Assembly: GCF_902728235.1 (NCBI RefSeq)
Contig: NZ_CACVBO010000001.1
Span: 186,001-250,000, forward strand
Direction: 5' to 3'
DNA from: Lentimonas sp. CC4
GTDB taxonomy: Bacteria; Verrucomicrobiota; Verrucomicrobiia; Opitutales; Coraliomargaritaceae
Length of the DNA stretch: 64,000 nucleotides
The notes below the pieces were generated by a model that was given only the letters and a program-made list of their open reading frames with translations, was not told the origin of the DNA and searched no databases. Below, one piece after another: positions 8,795 to 19,115 of this stretch. Every line of letters begins with the position of its first letter. Positions within the stretch are counted from its first letter, which is position 1. The translations under genes and the position numbers were made by a program.

Positions 8795-9862
8795 ATGGGC
8801 GCGAGCGCAGTCAACTGCACCATTGCAGTCGACACCATGGGCGGAGACAAAGGGCCCACTGAATTTATTCGTGGGCTTTTTTATGCCATCGAAGAGCTGA
8901 AGCTGGACTGCAACTTCACGCTCGTTGGCAATCAACGCCTGCTCGAACGGCTGTTAAAAGTCCGCAAACTCGACGTTTACTCAGATCGCATCAAAATCAT
9001 CCACTCCACTCAAGTTATTGGGATGGATGAGAAACCGATCCAAGCGCTCAAGACCAAAAAAGACTCTTCCATGGTCAAGGCCATCGCGCTGCTGAAAAAC
9101 CAGGAAGCCGATGCCATGATCAGTTGCGGTAACACCGGCGCGCTCATGGCCGGTGGCACACTACGCCTGCGACAGATCCCTGGAGTCGATCGCCCCGCGC
9201 TCGGTATCATTGTGCCAAGCAAGCGCAACCCGTTCGTCCTAACAGATGTCGGCGCGAATCCTGAGTCCACTCCGGAAAATCTGGTGCACAATGCCATCCT
9301 CGGATCGAATTACGCCAAAGCTGCGCTCAACATCAGCAATCCTCGCGTTGCACTGCTAACCATCGGCACCGAAGAAGGCAAAGGCAACACGCTGACCAAC
9401 ACAACTCATCCACTGCTGCAAAATATAGACGGCGTGATCAACTACGTCGGACCGATCGAAGGATTTCAACTATTCGATGGCGATGTCGATGTCGTCGTAT
9501 GCGACGGATTCGTCGGTAATATTGTCCTCAAGTCCAGCGAAGCGCTATTTGGTTTCATCGGCAACACCATGCGCGAAGAACTCGTCCGCAATGTGAAGCG
9601 CAAAATCGGCGCCGTGCTCTCCAAATCCGCATTTAAGGATATGAAGACTCGCCTCGGCCCCGACCAGCACGCAGGCGCGCCATTACTAGGCCTACGCGGT
9701 AACATTTTAAAATCTCACGGATCCTCCAATTTCATCGCAATCGCGAACGCTCTGCGCATCGCAAAAGAGGTCGTGACGCATGATATGATTGACTCCATCG
9801 GCAGTGAAATCAATCAAGCTAATGGTTTGATCACAAACTCCGAAGCCGAGAACGCTCCTTAG
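8795..9862 (+). CDS. plsX: Phosphate acyltransferase PlsX
   Basis: Converts acyl-ACP to acyl-phosphate, the first acyl donor of phospholipid synthesis; a peripheral membrane enzyme. The 355 residues carry the diagnostic CTIAVDTMGGDKGP start, ISCGNTGALMAGG, LTDVGANPESTPENL and VCDGFVGNIVLKSSE segments. It lies 40 bp after rpmF and 42 bp before fabH, as in many bacteria. Confidence 0.97.
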   Translation: MGASAVNCTIAVDTMGGDKGPTEFIRGLFYAIEELKLDCNFTLVGNQRLLERLLKVRKLDVYSDRIKIIHSTQVIGMDEKPIQALKTKKDSSMVKAIALLKNQEADAMISCGNTGALMAGGTLRLRQIPGVDRPALGIIVPSKRNPFVLTDVGANPESTPENLVHNAILGSNYAKAALNISNPRVALLTIGTEEGKGNTLTNTTHPLLQNIDGVINYVGPIEGFQLFDGDVDVVVCDGFVGNIVLKSSEALFGFIGNTMREELVRNVKRKIGAVLSKSAFKDMKTRLGPDQHAGAPLLGLRGNILKSHGSSNFIAIANALRIAKEVVTHDMIDSIGSEINQANGLITNSEAENAP

Positions 9863-9904
9863 TTACTCCGGCACACTCTGAAAAACAGAGAACCTCCACT
9901 TTTA

Positions 9905-10906
9905 ATGTCTAGCCAAACACAGTCTGTCACTATTCTCGGCACCGGTTCTTACGCGCCAACAAACATCGTGACGAATGACGATATGGCAAAGATCGTCGAT
10001 ACCTCCGACGAATGGATACGCTCCCGTAGCGGTATTGGCGCACGTCACTTTGCCGCCGAAAGCGAAACCACCAGCGACATGGCCTGCATTGCAGCCGACC
10101 GTGCCATCCAAGCCGCAGGCATCGAACGTAGCGATATCGACTTGATCATCCTCGCGACGATGACCCCTGACATGGCCTTCCCGTCCACCGCCTGCCTCGT
10201 GCAGAGTAAACTAGGACTACCGAACGTCACCACGTTTGATATGCAAGCAGCCTGCTCCGGCTTCGTCTACGCACTCAGCGTCGCCAACGCGATGCTACTC
10301 TCCGGCAACTTTAACAAAGCGCTCGTCATCGGTGCAGAAAAAATGAGCGGCATCCTCGACTTCGAAGATCGCACGACCTGCGTATTATTTGGCGATGGCG
10401 CAGGAGCGGCCGTGCTGAGCAGAGAGACCACCACTGAGAAAGTCGGCGTATTGGGCACGATCTGCGGAGCAGACGGCACCACCCCCAGCCTACTCCAGCA
10501 GCCCGCAGGTGGTTCTGCGATGCCCGCTTCCATAGAAACCATTGCCAACCGTCAGCACTTCTTGAAGATGAACGGCAAAGAGATCTTCAAATCCGCAGTG
10601 CGCGTCATGGGGCAAGCCAGCACCGACATCATCGAGCAACAAGGCTACACATCTGAAGATTTAACCCTCGTGATTCCGCACCAAGCAAACATGCGCATCA
10701 TCGATAGCCTTGCCAAACGCTTGAAGATCCCGATGGAAAAATTCCACAACAATTTGGATCGCTACGGCAACACCTCCGCCGCATCCGTGCCCATCGCACT
10801 CGACGAAGCCTACCGCGCAGGACGCATCAAGTCTGGAGACCTCATCCTTCTCGTCGCATTCGGGGCGGGCTTGACCTGGGCTTCAACACTGATCAAATGG
10901 AAGTAA
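9905..10906 (+). CDS. fabH: 3-oxoacyl-ACP synthase III
   Basis: Condenses acetyl-CoA with malonyl-ACP to start fatty-acid chains. The 333 residues contain the thiolase-fold catalytic triad: Cys in [13 protein letters not shown], His in [13 protein letters not shown] and Asn in [13 protein letters not shown]. The C-terminal [11 protein letters not shown] is typical. The start ATG at 9905 is given by the short gap after plsX. The reading frame ends just before the BamD-like gene, implying a continuing operon. Confidence 0.97.
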   Translation: MSSQTQSVTILGTGSYAPTNIVTNDDMAKIVDTSDEWIRSRSGIGARHFAAESETTSDMACIAADRAIQAAGIERSDIDLIILATMTPDMAFPSTACLVQSKLGLPNVTTFDMQAACSGFVYALSVANAMLLSGNFNKALVIGAEKMSGILDFEDRTTCVLFGDGAGAAVLSRETTTEKVGVLGTICGADGTTPSLLQQPAGGSAMPASIETIANRQHFLKMNGKEIFKSAVRVMGQASTDIIEQQGYTSEDLTLVIPHQANMRIIDSLAKRLKIPMEKFHNNLDRYGNTSAASVPIALDEAYRAGRIKSGDLILLVAFGAGLTWASTLIKWK

Positions 10907-10911
10907 CTTTT

Positions 10912-11928
10912 ATGCATCGCTCATTTCCTCTCCTACTCGCACTCGGGCTGCTTTTGGCCCCCTCATTGAATGCTGCCTCCCTAAACCCATTCAATTGGTT
11001 TGGAGGTAGCAGTGACGCGAACAGTATCGATGCCAGCAGCGAAGTCCAAGACGCTGCAGCCAAACTACTAGCAGTCGCCAAAGAAAAATATGATGCTGGC
11101 AACTTGAGCTCCGCAAGACGCACGCTCAAAAAAATCATTAAGAAATACCCAGCATCCAACTCCACCGCGGAGGCACTCATGTTGCGGGCCAACATCTACA
11201 TGGAGCAAGAGCGTTGGACCAAGGGCTTTGATGACCTTCAAGACGTCATCGTCAAGCACGCCGATTACCCAAACTTCGATCGCGTCATCGCCGATCAATT
11301 TGATTGCGCCACCGCACTCATGGAAGGCGCACGAGGCCGCATACTCTGGGTATTCCCTGGCTTCAAACAATACGGCACCTCCGCGAAGCAATTTGAACAA
11401 ATCGTCCTCAATGCACCTTACAACGACTACGCCCCACTCGCGCTGATGAACGTTGCGCTCGTCTCCGAAAAAACCGGAGAGTCGGAACAAGCAATTGATG
11501 CACTCGACCGCCTGATCAACTACTATCCGCAAAGTATGCTTGCACCAGACGCCTACTACAACTTGGCGCAGACCTACTCCGACCTCGTCCAAAGCCACGA
11601 GTATGACCAAGGCTCCACTCGACGCGCGATCAGTTACTACGAAGATTTCCTGATTCTCTTCCCGGCCAGCAACTACACTGGCGAGGTCGAAGCAAATCTC
11701 AAGAATATGGAAAATCAGCTAGCGAGTAGCCGACTTTACATCGGAGATTTCTACTACTACTACCGTAACAACAACACTGCAGCACTCGTGTTCTATAACG
11801 AAGCGATCACCACCGAACCAGACTCTGATGCCGCGGAAGAAGCCGCCCTTCGTATCGCAGATATCGAAGCTGGCGTTCGCCCCACCAACAAAGCTAGCAT
11901 TGTTCGCAAGCTATTGGGAGCGGAGTAA
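10912..11928 (+). CDS. BamD-like TPR protein of the cell envelope
   Basis: A 338-residue secreted protein. It has a signal peptide (MHRSFPLLLALGLLLAPSLNA) and then TPR repeats matching the BamD/YfiO plan: AKEKYDAGNLSSARRTLKKI, AEALMLRANIYMEQERWTKG, DALDRLINYYPQSMLAPDAY and AISYYEDFLILFPASNYTGE. BamD is normally a lipoprotein, but no lipobox cysteine is present, so it would be soluble or otherwise attached. I prefer the ATG at 10912 over the one at 10897, which overlaps fabH and lacks a signal-like start. The adjoining LptE-like gene supports an outer-membrane assembly role. Confidence 0.8.
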   Translation: MHRSFPLLLALGLLLAPSLNAASLNPFNWFGGSSDANSIDASSEVQDAAAKLLAVAKEKYDAGNLSSARRTLKKIIKKYPASNSTAEALMLRANIYMEQERWTKGFDDLQDVIVKHADYPNFDRVIADQFDCATALMEGARGRILWVFPGFKQYGTSAKQFEQIVLNAPYNDYAPLALMNVALVSEKTGESEQAIDALDRLINYYPQSMLAPDAYYNLAQTYSDLVQSHEYDQGSTRRAISYYEDFLILFPASNYTGEVEANLKNMENQLASSRLYIGDFYYYYRNNNTAALVFYNEAITTEPDSDAAEEAALRIADIEAGVRPTNKASIVRKLLGAE

Positions 11929-11936
11929 TTCTACAC

Positions 11937-12518
11937 ATGTTTTCTAGTCAGCCCACAATGAACACGACGTCCCAGAACTCACTCGTCCGCGCCCTAATCG
12001 GCCTCACTGCCATCGTCGTATTAGGTCTATTTAATGGCTGCGCCAACTACAAGCTCGGCTCGGCTGCACCCATCCCATTCAATTCGATTTACATCAAACC
12101 AACCACGAACCATAGCTTCGCACCTCAAGCACAGCCGATCGTCAGTGCTCAAATACGCGAAACATTCATCCACGATGGACGTATTAAGCTAGTCGACAAC
12201 GAAGAGGAAGCCGATGCCGTGCTTTACGTCGATTTGACTGAATACAAGCGAACCGCCGGAGCTCGCACGAGTGAAGACACCGAGGTCGCCAGTGACTTTG
12301 ACATCACTCTAATATCCAGCGTGTCCCTCTACAGCAACCGAACAGGAGACTTCCTGTTCCAAGACCGCACCATCAGAGCCCAAACAAATGCTTACATCGG
12401 CAACCCTTACACCGTCGGCGAGATTATATCTTATCAAGAAAGTGAGCGCCAAGCGATGACTCACCTCGCACGCGAAATGGCCAGAAAAGTAACCGACGAA
12501 GTGCTCAGCCCGTGGTAG
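11937..12518 (+). CDS. LptE-like LPS-assembly lipoprotein
   Basis: A 193-residue outer-membrane lipoprotein. A hydrophobic signal is followed by the lipobox LFNGC at about residues 31-35. The rest matches the LptE/RlpB family: IPFNSIYIKPTTNHSFAPQA, a VDNEEEADAVLYVDLTEYKR strand, and a C-terminal helix. LptE plugs the LptD channel that inserts LPS. The ATG at 11937 has a GGAG 11 nt upstream; the ATG at 11958 is the alternative and changes only the signal peptide. It ends before a bidirectional terminator. Confidence 0.75.
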   Translation: MFSSQPTMNTTSQNSLVRALIGLTAIVVLGLFNGCANYKLGSAAPIPFNSIYIKPTTNHSFAPQAQPIVSAQIRETFIHDGRIKLVDNEEEADAVLYVDLTEYKRTAGARTSEDTEVASDFDITLISSVSLYSNRTGDFLFQDRTIRAQTNAYIGNPYTVGEIISYQESERQAMTHLAREMARKVTDEVLSPW

Positions 12519-12549
12519 GCGAAAGCGACTCAACCATTTAAAACAAAAA

Positions 12550-12583
12550 AAGGGGCGGCGAATTCAATTCGCCGCCCCTTTTG
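12550..12583. terminator. Bidirectional terminator between the lptE-like gene and hisI
   Basis: Perfect stem AAGGGGCGGCGAATT / AATTCGCCGCCCCTT with A and T tracts on both sides. It serves the convergent genes on both strands. Confidence 0.9.
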
Positions 12584-12612
12584 TTTCTCAAAGCCTAGAC
12601 GTTTCTCAAAGC

Positions 12613-12618
<6 letters not shown>
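12583..12618. repeat. Perfect 18-bp tandem duplication over the hisI stop codon
   Basis: GTTTCTCAAAGCCTAGAC occurs twice in direct succession (12583-12600, 12601-12618). The second copy contains the hisI stop codon (12613-12615, minus strand). Confidence 0.9.
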
Positions 12619-13038
<420 letters not shown>

Positions 13039-13223
13039 ACTATTGGAGTAAGCTTTTGCCCCCACCTGAGTCGAGTTTCGAATTCAAATTATGCATGACT
13101 GTAAAATGAAGAATTCATGGATATACACCCATTTTTCCTTTCAATTCAATAATAGCAGTCCATCGTGCTTGCTTCTCAAACAAAGCAGAACTCGGCGCAC
13201 ACACGCCAAAACACATATACATC

Positions 13224-15227
13224 ATGAACACAGCCACACCATCTAGTGCTGAAACTCTCTCCCAAGCAGCGAATCAAGCGCGCGGACTCGCGATCGATGC
13301 GATCCACGCCTGCAGCTCCGGCCACCTCGGTTTGCCATTGGGTTGCGCAGAAATCGGTGCAGTCCTTTTCGGCGACGGCGGCTTGCGCTACAATCCAGCC
13401 GCTCCAAAATGGCTGAATCGCGACCGCTTCGTGCTCTCCGGCGGCCACGGCTCCATGTTCATCTACTCATGGCTGCACATTGCAGGCTACGCACTCTCAC
13501 TCGATGAAGTGAAAAACTTCCGCGTGCTCGGCTCCGAAACTCCAGGTCACCCAGAGTTCGGCGACACTGTCGGCGTCGAAGCCACCACTGGCCCACTCGG
13601 CCAAGGCATCGGTAACGCAGTCGGTTACGCACTCTCCGGCAAGCGCGCTGCTGCAAAATTCAACACAGCGGACCACACCATCTTCGACCAGCACATCTTC
13701 GCACTCAATGGCGACGGTTGCCTCCAAGAAGGCGTTGCCAAGGAAGCCATCGCTTTTGCCGGTCACAACAAGCTCGACAACCTCATCCTCATCTATGACT
13801 CCAACGACGTCACACTCGACGCCATGGCAACTAAGTCACAGAGCGAAGACGCTGAGTCCTACTTCATCTCCCAAAACTGGGATGCGATCACCATCGACGG
13901 TCATAACCTGACCGCAGTCAAGGAAGCCATCGCACACGCCAAGTCCAATGACAACGGCAAGCCTACGGTCATCATCGCGAAGACCACCATCGGCAAGGGA
14001 ATCTCTCAAGTCGAAGGCACCGCAGCTGGCCACGGTGAAGGCGGCGCAAAATTCGCAGCTGAAGCACGCAAGGGCCTCGGCCTTCCAGAAGAGACCTTCT
14101 ACGTCTCCCCTGAAGTGCGCGCACACTTCGCTGAAGTCGCAGCAGCCGGCAAGAGCACATACGAAGCATGGGAAGCAACCTACGCAGCATGGAGCGCAGC
14201 CAACCCTGCACTCGCAGCCGAGCTCGAAGCGTCCGTTAAAGATGAAGTTCCAGCCGACCTGCTCAATCGCATTCCTGAATTCAAGGCCGATGAAGGTGGT
14301 GCCACACGCGCCACAGGCGGTGCTGTGATCAACGCCGTTGCCAAGGAAGTGCCACAACTCATCACTGGTTCTGCTGACCTTTACGGCTCGACTAAGAACT
14401 ACATCAAAGACGGTGGCGACTTCTCCGCTGAAAACTTCGGCGGTCGCAATATCTGGTTCGGCATCCGCGAGCACGCAATGGGTGCTATCTGCAACGGTAT
14501 CGCATACGACGGCATCTTCCGTCCAAGCGGCGCTACCTTCCTGGTATTCGCTGATTACCTTCGCCCAGCGATTCGCCTCGCAGGCCTCGCAAAGCTTCCT
14601 GTGACTTACATCTTCACACACGACTCTGTCGGTGTCGGCGAAGACGGCCCAACGCACCAGCCTGTTGAGACAGTCAGTGGTTTGCGCGTCATCCCGAATG
14701 TTGATGTGATCCGCCCATCGGATGCCGAAGAAACTGCAGCCGCCTTCGCAGCCGCAACACTTCGCAAGGACGGCCCAACGGCTCTGATCCTCACACGTCA
14801 GAACGTGCCGGCCAACCAAGGCGTCAGCGCAACAGACCGCCGCGAAGGCACACTCAAGGGTGGCTACATCGCAAAGCAGGAAACTGGCGAGCTGAAACTG
14901 ATCATCATGGCAACAGGCTCTGAAGTGCAACATGCACTCGGCGCAGCTGAGCAACTCGGTGAAGGCGTCCGCGTCGTCTCCCTACCTTGCTTCGAGCGCT
15001 TCGAACGTCAGTCAGCAGACTACATCGAAAGCATCCTGCCATCCACATGCACCAAGCGCGTTGCCGTGGAAGCAGGCGTGTCCAGCACATGGGGCAAGTA
15101 TGTCGGCCTGACAGGCAAGACTGTCTGCATCGACCGCTTCGGCATTTCCGCACCAGGCGACATCGTCATGGAGAAGCTAGGCATGACAGCCGACAACGTC
15201 GCAGCCGTTGCTAAAGAACTACTCTAA
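13224..15227 (+). CDS. tkt: Transketolase
   Basis: Thiamine-diphosphate enzyme of the pentose phosphate pathway that transfers two-carbon units between sugar phosphates. The 667 residues span all three domains. The N-terminal part has [13 protein letters not shown] and [13 protein letters not shown], and the ThDP motif begins [10 protein letters not shown] and ends NDVT. The middle domain has [15 protein letters not shown] and [15 protein letters not shown]. The C-terminal domain ends normally. It is a single gene with its own strong terminator. Confidence 0.97.
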   Translation: MNTATPSSAETLSQAANQARGLAIDAIHACSSGHLGLPLGCAEIGAVLFGDGGLRYNPAAPKWLNRDRFVLSGGHGSMFIYSWLHIAGYALSLDEVKNFRVLGSETPGHPEFGDTVGVEATTGPLGQGIGNAVGYALSGKRAAAKFNTADHTIFDQHIFALNGDGCLQEGVAKEAIAFAGHNKLDNLILIYDSNDVTLDAMATKSQSEDAESYFISQNWDAITIDGHNLTAVKEAIAHAKSNDNGKPTVIIAKTTIGKGISQVEGTAAGHGEGGAKFAAEARKGLGLPEETFYVSPEVRAHFAEVAAAGKSTYEAWEATYAAWSAANPALAAELEASVKDEVPADLLNRIPEFKADEGGATRATGGAVINAVAKEVPQLITGSADLYGSTKNYIKDGGDFSAENFGGRNIWFGIREHAMGAICNGIAYDGIFRPSGATFLVFADYLRPAIRLAGLAKLPVTYIFTHDSVGVGEDGPTHQPVETVSGLRVIPNVDVIRPSDAEETAAAFAAATLRKDGPTALILTRQNVPANQGVSATDRREGTLKGGYIAKQETGELKLIIMATGSEVQHALGAAEQLGEGVRVVSLPCFERFERQSADYIESILPSTCTKRVAVEAGVSSTWGKYVGLTGKTVCIDRFGISAPGDIVMEKLGMTADNVAAVAKELL

Positions 15228-15250
15228 ACCGTAGTTATCATTTAACGACA

Positions 15251-15281
15251 AAAGGCCGTCTCGCAAGAGACGGCCTTTTTT
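15251..15281 (+). terminator. Rho-independent terminator of tkt
   Basis: Perfect 12-bp stem (15251-15262 with 15267-15278) around a GCAA loop, followed by Ts. Confidence 0.92.
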
Positions 15282-15839
15282 GTGCTCCGAGTTCTCCGAC
15301 AATGACTCCAATCACGATGTGCGAAGTTCACTCTATCTTTATGCTGATGAAGCACTCTTCACCTGCCTGCACAGCGACTTCGGCAAAAGCAGCCGCAAGA
15401 GTGACCTGGTAACTCCGATGCCGCGATTAACAAATAGAACTGTGGAGCTGAAACAAGATTACACATGAATCTGTCGTTTTAGACGGGAAAGAATAGACCA
15501 CACCTGTTTGCCCTGCAGTGAGCTAGGGTAGTTTAATTGAAATATAATGTATATAAGTGATGTAACTTCTCGGGCGCGTGATGTAAACTGTTCACAGTTT
15601 TCAATTGTCCTACGACTTAAGGGCATTAAGCAAGAAGACACATCAACTGCTTTGATAGCCTAGGCAATCAAGGACTTTAAGATCTACCCCAACGACACTA
15701 CTTAATAATCAGGAAAATGAAATATACAGTTCTACGACTCCCAGCTGTTATCTCTTCAGCTACCTCACGTAATAGAAGAACATCGAACCGCCATGGTGTT
15801 CCTCTTTCAAGCCTTCACAGGCAAACGACCGACAAAACA
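15282..15839. other. AT-richer intergenic stretch before the pseudopilin gene
   Basis: About 560 bp without a recognisable gene. The frame of the pseudopilin stays open back to 15717, but that part has no pilin-like sequence. No repeat family from the rest of the window was found. Confidence 0.5.
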
Positions 15840-16514
15840 ATGTGTTCTAAGAGTGCATTCACTCTGATCGAACTCCTTACCGTGCTCGCGATCATCGGCA
15901 TCCTGGCTGCCATACTGATCCCTGCGGTTGGCAAAGTAAGGGCAAAGGCACAGTCCGCGAATTGCATGAGCAATCTTAGACAGTTGACTGCGGGCGCATT
16001 GCTTTATTCGAGCGACCACAAAGGAGACATGCCGACACGCCAAGATTTAAGCGAAGATGGAGGACCAAAGTCCTGGCCAGACACGCTAGGCCCATACATC
16101 AATGTAGAACGTATAGATGGGAGTTTCGCGACAACTCCGAGCGTGAAGACCTGCCCCACTCAATACGCGATCTACCAACAGAGCCGAACCTACGGGATCA
16201 ACTACCTGCTTACGAATCAGCAACAAGGAAAAAGCGATCGAGGCCCTACGAACTTGCTTCGCATGGGGCGGGGCGACAACGGTGACACCGCACTGTCTGC
16301 CATTCCTTATTTCATGGACGGTGAAATGAACGCTGCGGGCAATTGGAAAATCTTCCGCGCGTGGTCAGAGGATGAAGGCAACGAGAATAACTTCCCGCAT
16401 GACGGAGCCTGCAACATGTCCTTTCTAGATGGGCATGTCGAGTCGACGAGGTCAGGAGAAGGAATCTGGGCAGACGGTCGTCCGGCCTTTGAGGATGGCA
16501 GTAAGGCCTTTTAG
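15840..16514 (+). CDS. Type II secretion-like pseudopilin with H-X9-DG motif
   Basis: A 224-residue prepilin-like protein. The ATG at 15840 gives a short leader followed by the class III methylation motif FTLIELLTVLAIIGILAAIL, the substrate of a PilD peptidase, and the usual helix with CMSNLRQLTAGALLYSSDHKG. Near the C-terminus HDGACNMSFLDG fits the H-X9-DG signature of the very large pseudopilin family of Verrucomicrobia, Planctomycetes and Lentisphaerae. Members are mostly of unknown function and occur outside secretion operons, as here: no Gsp genes are near. Confidence 0.88.
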   Translation: MCSKSAFTLIELLTVLAIIGILAAILIPAVGKVRAKAQSANCMSNLRQLTAGALLYSSDHKGDMPTRQDLSEDGGPKSWPDTLGPYINVERIDGSFATTPSVKTCPTQYAIYQQSRTYGINYLLTNQQQGKSDRGPTNLLRMGRGDNGDTALSAIPYFMDGEMNAAGNWKIFRAWSEDEGNENNFPHDGACNMSFLDGHVESTRSGEGIWADGRPAFEDGSKAF

Positions 16515-17197
16515 TTAAATGCTTGAGATGCTGCAGCGCATCAAGAGTTGTATTTTTTAGCTCAACCCATCCGGCACGGACGTGTGCCGCCTGAGCTTTC
16601 CCCACAAGTTGAGGATGCCGAAGTTCGTGGTGAAAACACACCTTCTCTGTCAAGGGAAGGTGCCTCGTCCGCCGAGACGGCATGCGGCCGTAGCCTTGGC
16701 CGAGGAGTGAAGGGTTTCGCGCAACATGAGCAGATTCTTTAAACTCCCCCTCCGAACCTCGCGGGACCACCTCCCTTTTCCCTGCATATCCTTATACATA
16801 AGCCTGGGATGCCATAGGTTTGGCTATGGATACGTATATTGAACCGCCCGCTTCGCTTCAGAACGCTGAGGTCATAGAGGTTTTTAGTTAAATTAGATTC
16901 AAGATCGCCCATTATCTATATTCTCAAGTCAAATACACTCGTATTTACTGAGCACTCATCCCCTCTGCGTCCTCGGCTCTCTAGTGACTCTAGGGAACGG
17001 ACGGAAACGCATGGGAGACGCGTCGAACAAACAGTAGAAGCGGCTTTCAGCTGCTCTTGAAAGTAAGAGCGCCAAGCAACGCGGCTGGATGTCGCAGCTA
17101 CCTACAATCAGGTAGGGAATTAAAATTGCTCATTTTCTATACTTCTTCATATTAAAAATAGTTTTTTCCAGTTAGCCCCCAACCACACAACTTAGAC
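16515..17197. other. Long intergenic stretch, possibly decayed DNA
   Basis: About 680 bp between the pseudopilin and the SHD1-like gene. Short frames show no coding character. It contains some GC-rich, palindrome-prone stretches around 16640-16710 and an AT-rich end. No promoter or RNA could be assigned. Confidence 0.45.
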
Positions 17198-17899
17198 ATG
17201 AAGAAGTTACTATTACTCATTATATGCACTGCATTTATGCAGGCACTATCAGCCGCCGAACTCGTCTCACTGACGAGCACCGATGGACGCACGATTATGG
17301 CGACCATTGATAACTTCACTCCACGCGACAACCAACTGACGGTGCGAATCAACGGACAAGGCAGTCGAGTCAAATTTGGATTGGATCGTCTCGACAAAGC
17401 CTCGCAGCAGATCGTCGCGGATTGGTATGAGGTCTACTCTGTAATCAAATCAGTGACGATTCGATCAGAGCGCATTCCAGCAAAGAACAAAAAGAATCGT
17501 ATTTTTGAAATCGAACTATCTAGCGCAGCTGAAAAAGACATTGAAAATGTTCGAATTGATTATGTCGTGCCGATCAAAAGAAACTTGATGAAAGAATCTG
17601 AAAAAAGCACCCCGAAGGCGATTAAATATGAAAAAGTCGTAGAGGAGACAATCATCAAAGGTTCAATCAAAGTCGGAACGATCACAGCTCGTAGTAAACG
17701 CAATGTATATTCTGACGAGATTGAAGCGACCGCCATTCAAAGCATTCCACAAGGCAAGGGCAAAGACCCCAAGGAAGTCACAAATAAACACTCCATTAAA
17801 GGAATTTTACTGAAGGTGTATATCGACGACAAACTGATACGCGAGTATGAGTCCCAGAATGGCGTAAAGGAACTCATTGAAAAATACTCACAAGACTAA
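17198..17899 (+). CDS. Secreted protein with SHD1-like N-terminal domain, function unknown
   Basis: A 233-residue protein with a signal peptide (MKKLLLLIICTAFMQALSAA). It is followed by a short beta-rich segment, SLTSTDGRTIMATIDNFTP...VKFGLDRLDKASQQIVADW. That resembles the SHD1-type domain that Verrucomicrobia and Planctomycetes carry on many exported proteins. The remaining 150 residues are Lys-rich and match nothing I recognise. It stands alone upstream of the Nif11 operon; no link to nitrogen fixation can be argued. Confidence 0.65.
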   Translation: MKKLLLLIICTAFMQALSAAELVSLTSTDGRTIMATIDNFTPRDNQLTVRINGQGSRVKFGLDRLDKASQQIVADWYEVYSVIKSVTIRSERIPAKNKKNRIFEIELSSAAEKDIENVRIDYVVPIKRNLMKESEKSTPKAIKYEKVVEETIIKGSIKVGTITARSKRNVYSDEIEATAIQSIPQGKGKDPKEVTNKHSIKGILLKVYIDDKLIREYESQNGVKELIEKYSQD

Positions 17900-18186
17900 G
17901 CAACAAAGCGGCTTAGGCCCACAACACCACTGCAGCGTGTTATCGACCAAGCCATCTCGATGGACAGATCGTAATTCTAGCGAAACTGTAGAGTTGCGAG
18001 TCGATCAAAATGACGACCGATAACGACGACGGTCAGACATTCACTACCTCGAATTCATGTATCCGTGGTTCCAATACGTTTTAAAGCATCGACTCGAGAG
18101 TAATCAAACAGGCTAGCTTCTAGACGCGCATACCGATCCTTATTTCAGCGATTCAAGCTGAACAGGATTCATTCCTAGAGGCTCAA

Positions 18187-18202
18187 TGGCACATGCTCTG
18201 CT
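18187..18202 (+). promoter_or_regulatory. Sigma-54 promoter before the Nif11 operon
   Basis: TGGCACATGCTCTGCT has the full -24 TGGCAC and a -12 CTGCT, with GG and GC separated by ten bases. Its -12 end is about 69 bp before the start codon. It is the best sigma-54 match in the window. A TGT-N10-ACA NifA site was not found in the upstream 280 bp. Confidence 0.75.
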
Positions 18203-18270
18203 AATTTCTACGGCAGCGATACAGGCCGTTTGCCTGTTGAGGCTATCTTGAAACTTAATCGGAAAATCAC

Positions 18271-18492
18271 ATGTCCAAAGAAAACGTAGAAAAATTACTA
18301 GAAGCTGGTGGCTCTGACAAAGAGCTGCGTATCAAATATAATGTCATCGAGACCAAAGAAGAATTCGTCGCGACTGCAAATGCAGAAGGCTATGACTTCA
18401 CCTCAGACGAGCTAGACGAAGTGCTCAAGGAGGAAGACTTCACATTTGAATCGTATGGCAATCCACGCACACGAGGCATTTGGATACGCTAA
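18271..18492 (+). CDS. Nif11 domain protein
   Basis: A 73-residue protein matching the Nif11 family: MSKENVEKLLEAGGSDKEL, then EEFVATANAEGYDFTSDEL. Nif11 was first seen in nitrogen-fixation regions of diazotrophs; related domains serve as leader peptides of ribosomal natural products. There is no GG cleavage site or cysteine-rich core after it, so a leader-peptide role is unlikely here. It is 15 bp before the NifO-like gene and behind a strong sigma-54 promoter, which supports a nif role. Confidence 0.88.
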   Translation: MSKENVEKLLEAGGSDKELRIKYNVIETKEEFVATANAEGYDFTSDELDEVLKEEDFTFESYGNPRTRGIWIR

Positions 18493-18507
18493 AAGAGAAT
18501 ATATCCG

Positions 18508-18864
18508 ATGAAAGGGATCGTCTCATACTACGAGAGCCCAGACTGGCACGACAACGCGCAACAAAAGCAGCACCTCAGAGATGCCGGCTACGTGCTACAA
18601 GTATTCAACCTACTTGAGAAGCAATGGGAGGCGTCGAATCTGAATAAGTTCTTTGCAGAACAAGGTATCCACGACTGCGTCAATCCACACGCGCCACAAA
18701 TCGTATCGGGCGACTTCGACCCTGCATCTCTCGACGAGCGGGCACTGCTGAATGCCATGCTCGAACAGCCCACTCTCATACAGCACCCCTTGATATTTTT
18801 CAGGGGACAATTCGCGAGTGGGTTTAAAAATAAATTAGTCACCCAACTGCTTGGCACTGAATAA
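18508..18864 (+). CDS. NifO-like / ArsC-Spx superfamily nitrogenase-associated protein without the catalytic Cys
   Basis: A 118-residue thioredoxin-like protein of the ArsC/Spx family, closest to the 'nitrogenase-associated protein' (NifO-like) subgroup: VSYYESPDWHDNAQQKQHL, VFNLLEKQWEASNLNKFF and TLIQHPLIFFRGQFASGF. Where the family usually has P-G-C-x-N-N, this protein has P-D-W-H-D-N, so the arsenate-reductase-type cysteine is gone and reductase chemistry is unlikely. In Azotobacter NifO affects molybdenum use between nitrogenase and nitrate reductase. It is cotranscribed with the Nif11 gene. Confidence 0.8.
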   Translation: MKGIVSYYESPDWHDNAQQKQHLRDAGYVLQVFNLLEKQWEASNLNKFFAEQGIHDCVNPHAPQIVSGDFDPASLDERALLNAMLEQPTLIQHPLIFFRGQFASGFKNKLVTQLLGTE

Positions 18865-18896
18865 GCGCCAAGCAGCGGTGCAACCAAAGTTATACT

Positions 18897-19046
18897 CACG
18901 CGCAGCATGATTTGTGAAAAGCGCCTTCATGCTATTTCGCTATCTTGCTGTAGGGGCTTTGCTTGCGAAGACCGCGCAAAGGCCACACACATAGGAAGTT
19001 GTAAAACTTTAGCTGCCTTCGCGGGTGCCGCAAGCAGCACCCCTAC
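18897..19046. repeat. GTATAATTTGTGAA motif followed by REP family A element
   Basis: 18897-18924 (CACGCGCAGCATGATTTGTG...) matches 20211-20247 and 48727-48758. From 18950 to 19046 lies a family A element: the GTAG head plus GGGCTTTGCTTGCGAAG, ending in the inverse head CCCCTAC. Confidence 0.75.
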
Positions 19047-19115
19047 GCTAGATTCTTCAATTTCACCAATCACAATTTATCATGCGCGGCAGTATAGCCG
19101 AGGCGTGTTTGCCTA

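Noticed and set aside
13836-14954. 372-residue minus-strand ORF
   Set aside because: It lies wholly within tkt on the other strand; Cys/Ala-rich translation without family resemblance is a shadow of GC-biased codons.
16548-16742. Small ORF after the pseudopilin gene
   Set aside because: No start context, no family resemblance and overlapping frames on both strands.
18271-18492. RiPP precursor peptide (Nif11 leader)
   Set aside because: No GG motif or cysteine/Ser/Thr-rich core, and no lanthionine synthetase or cyclodehydratase gene nearby.
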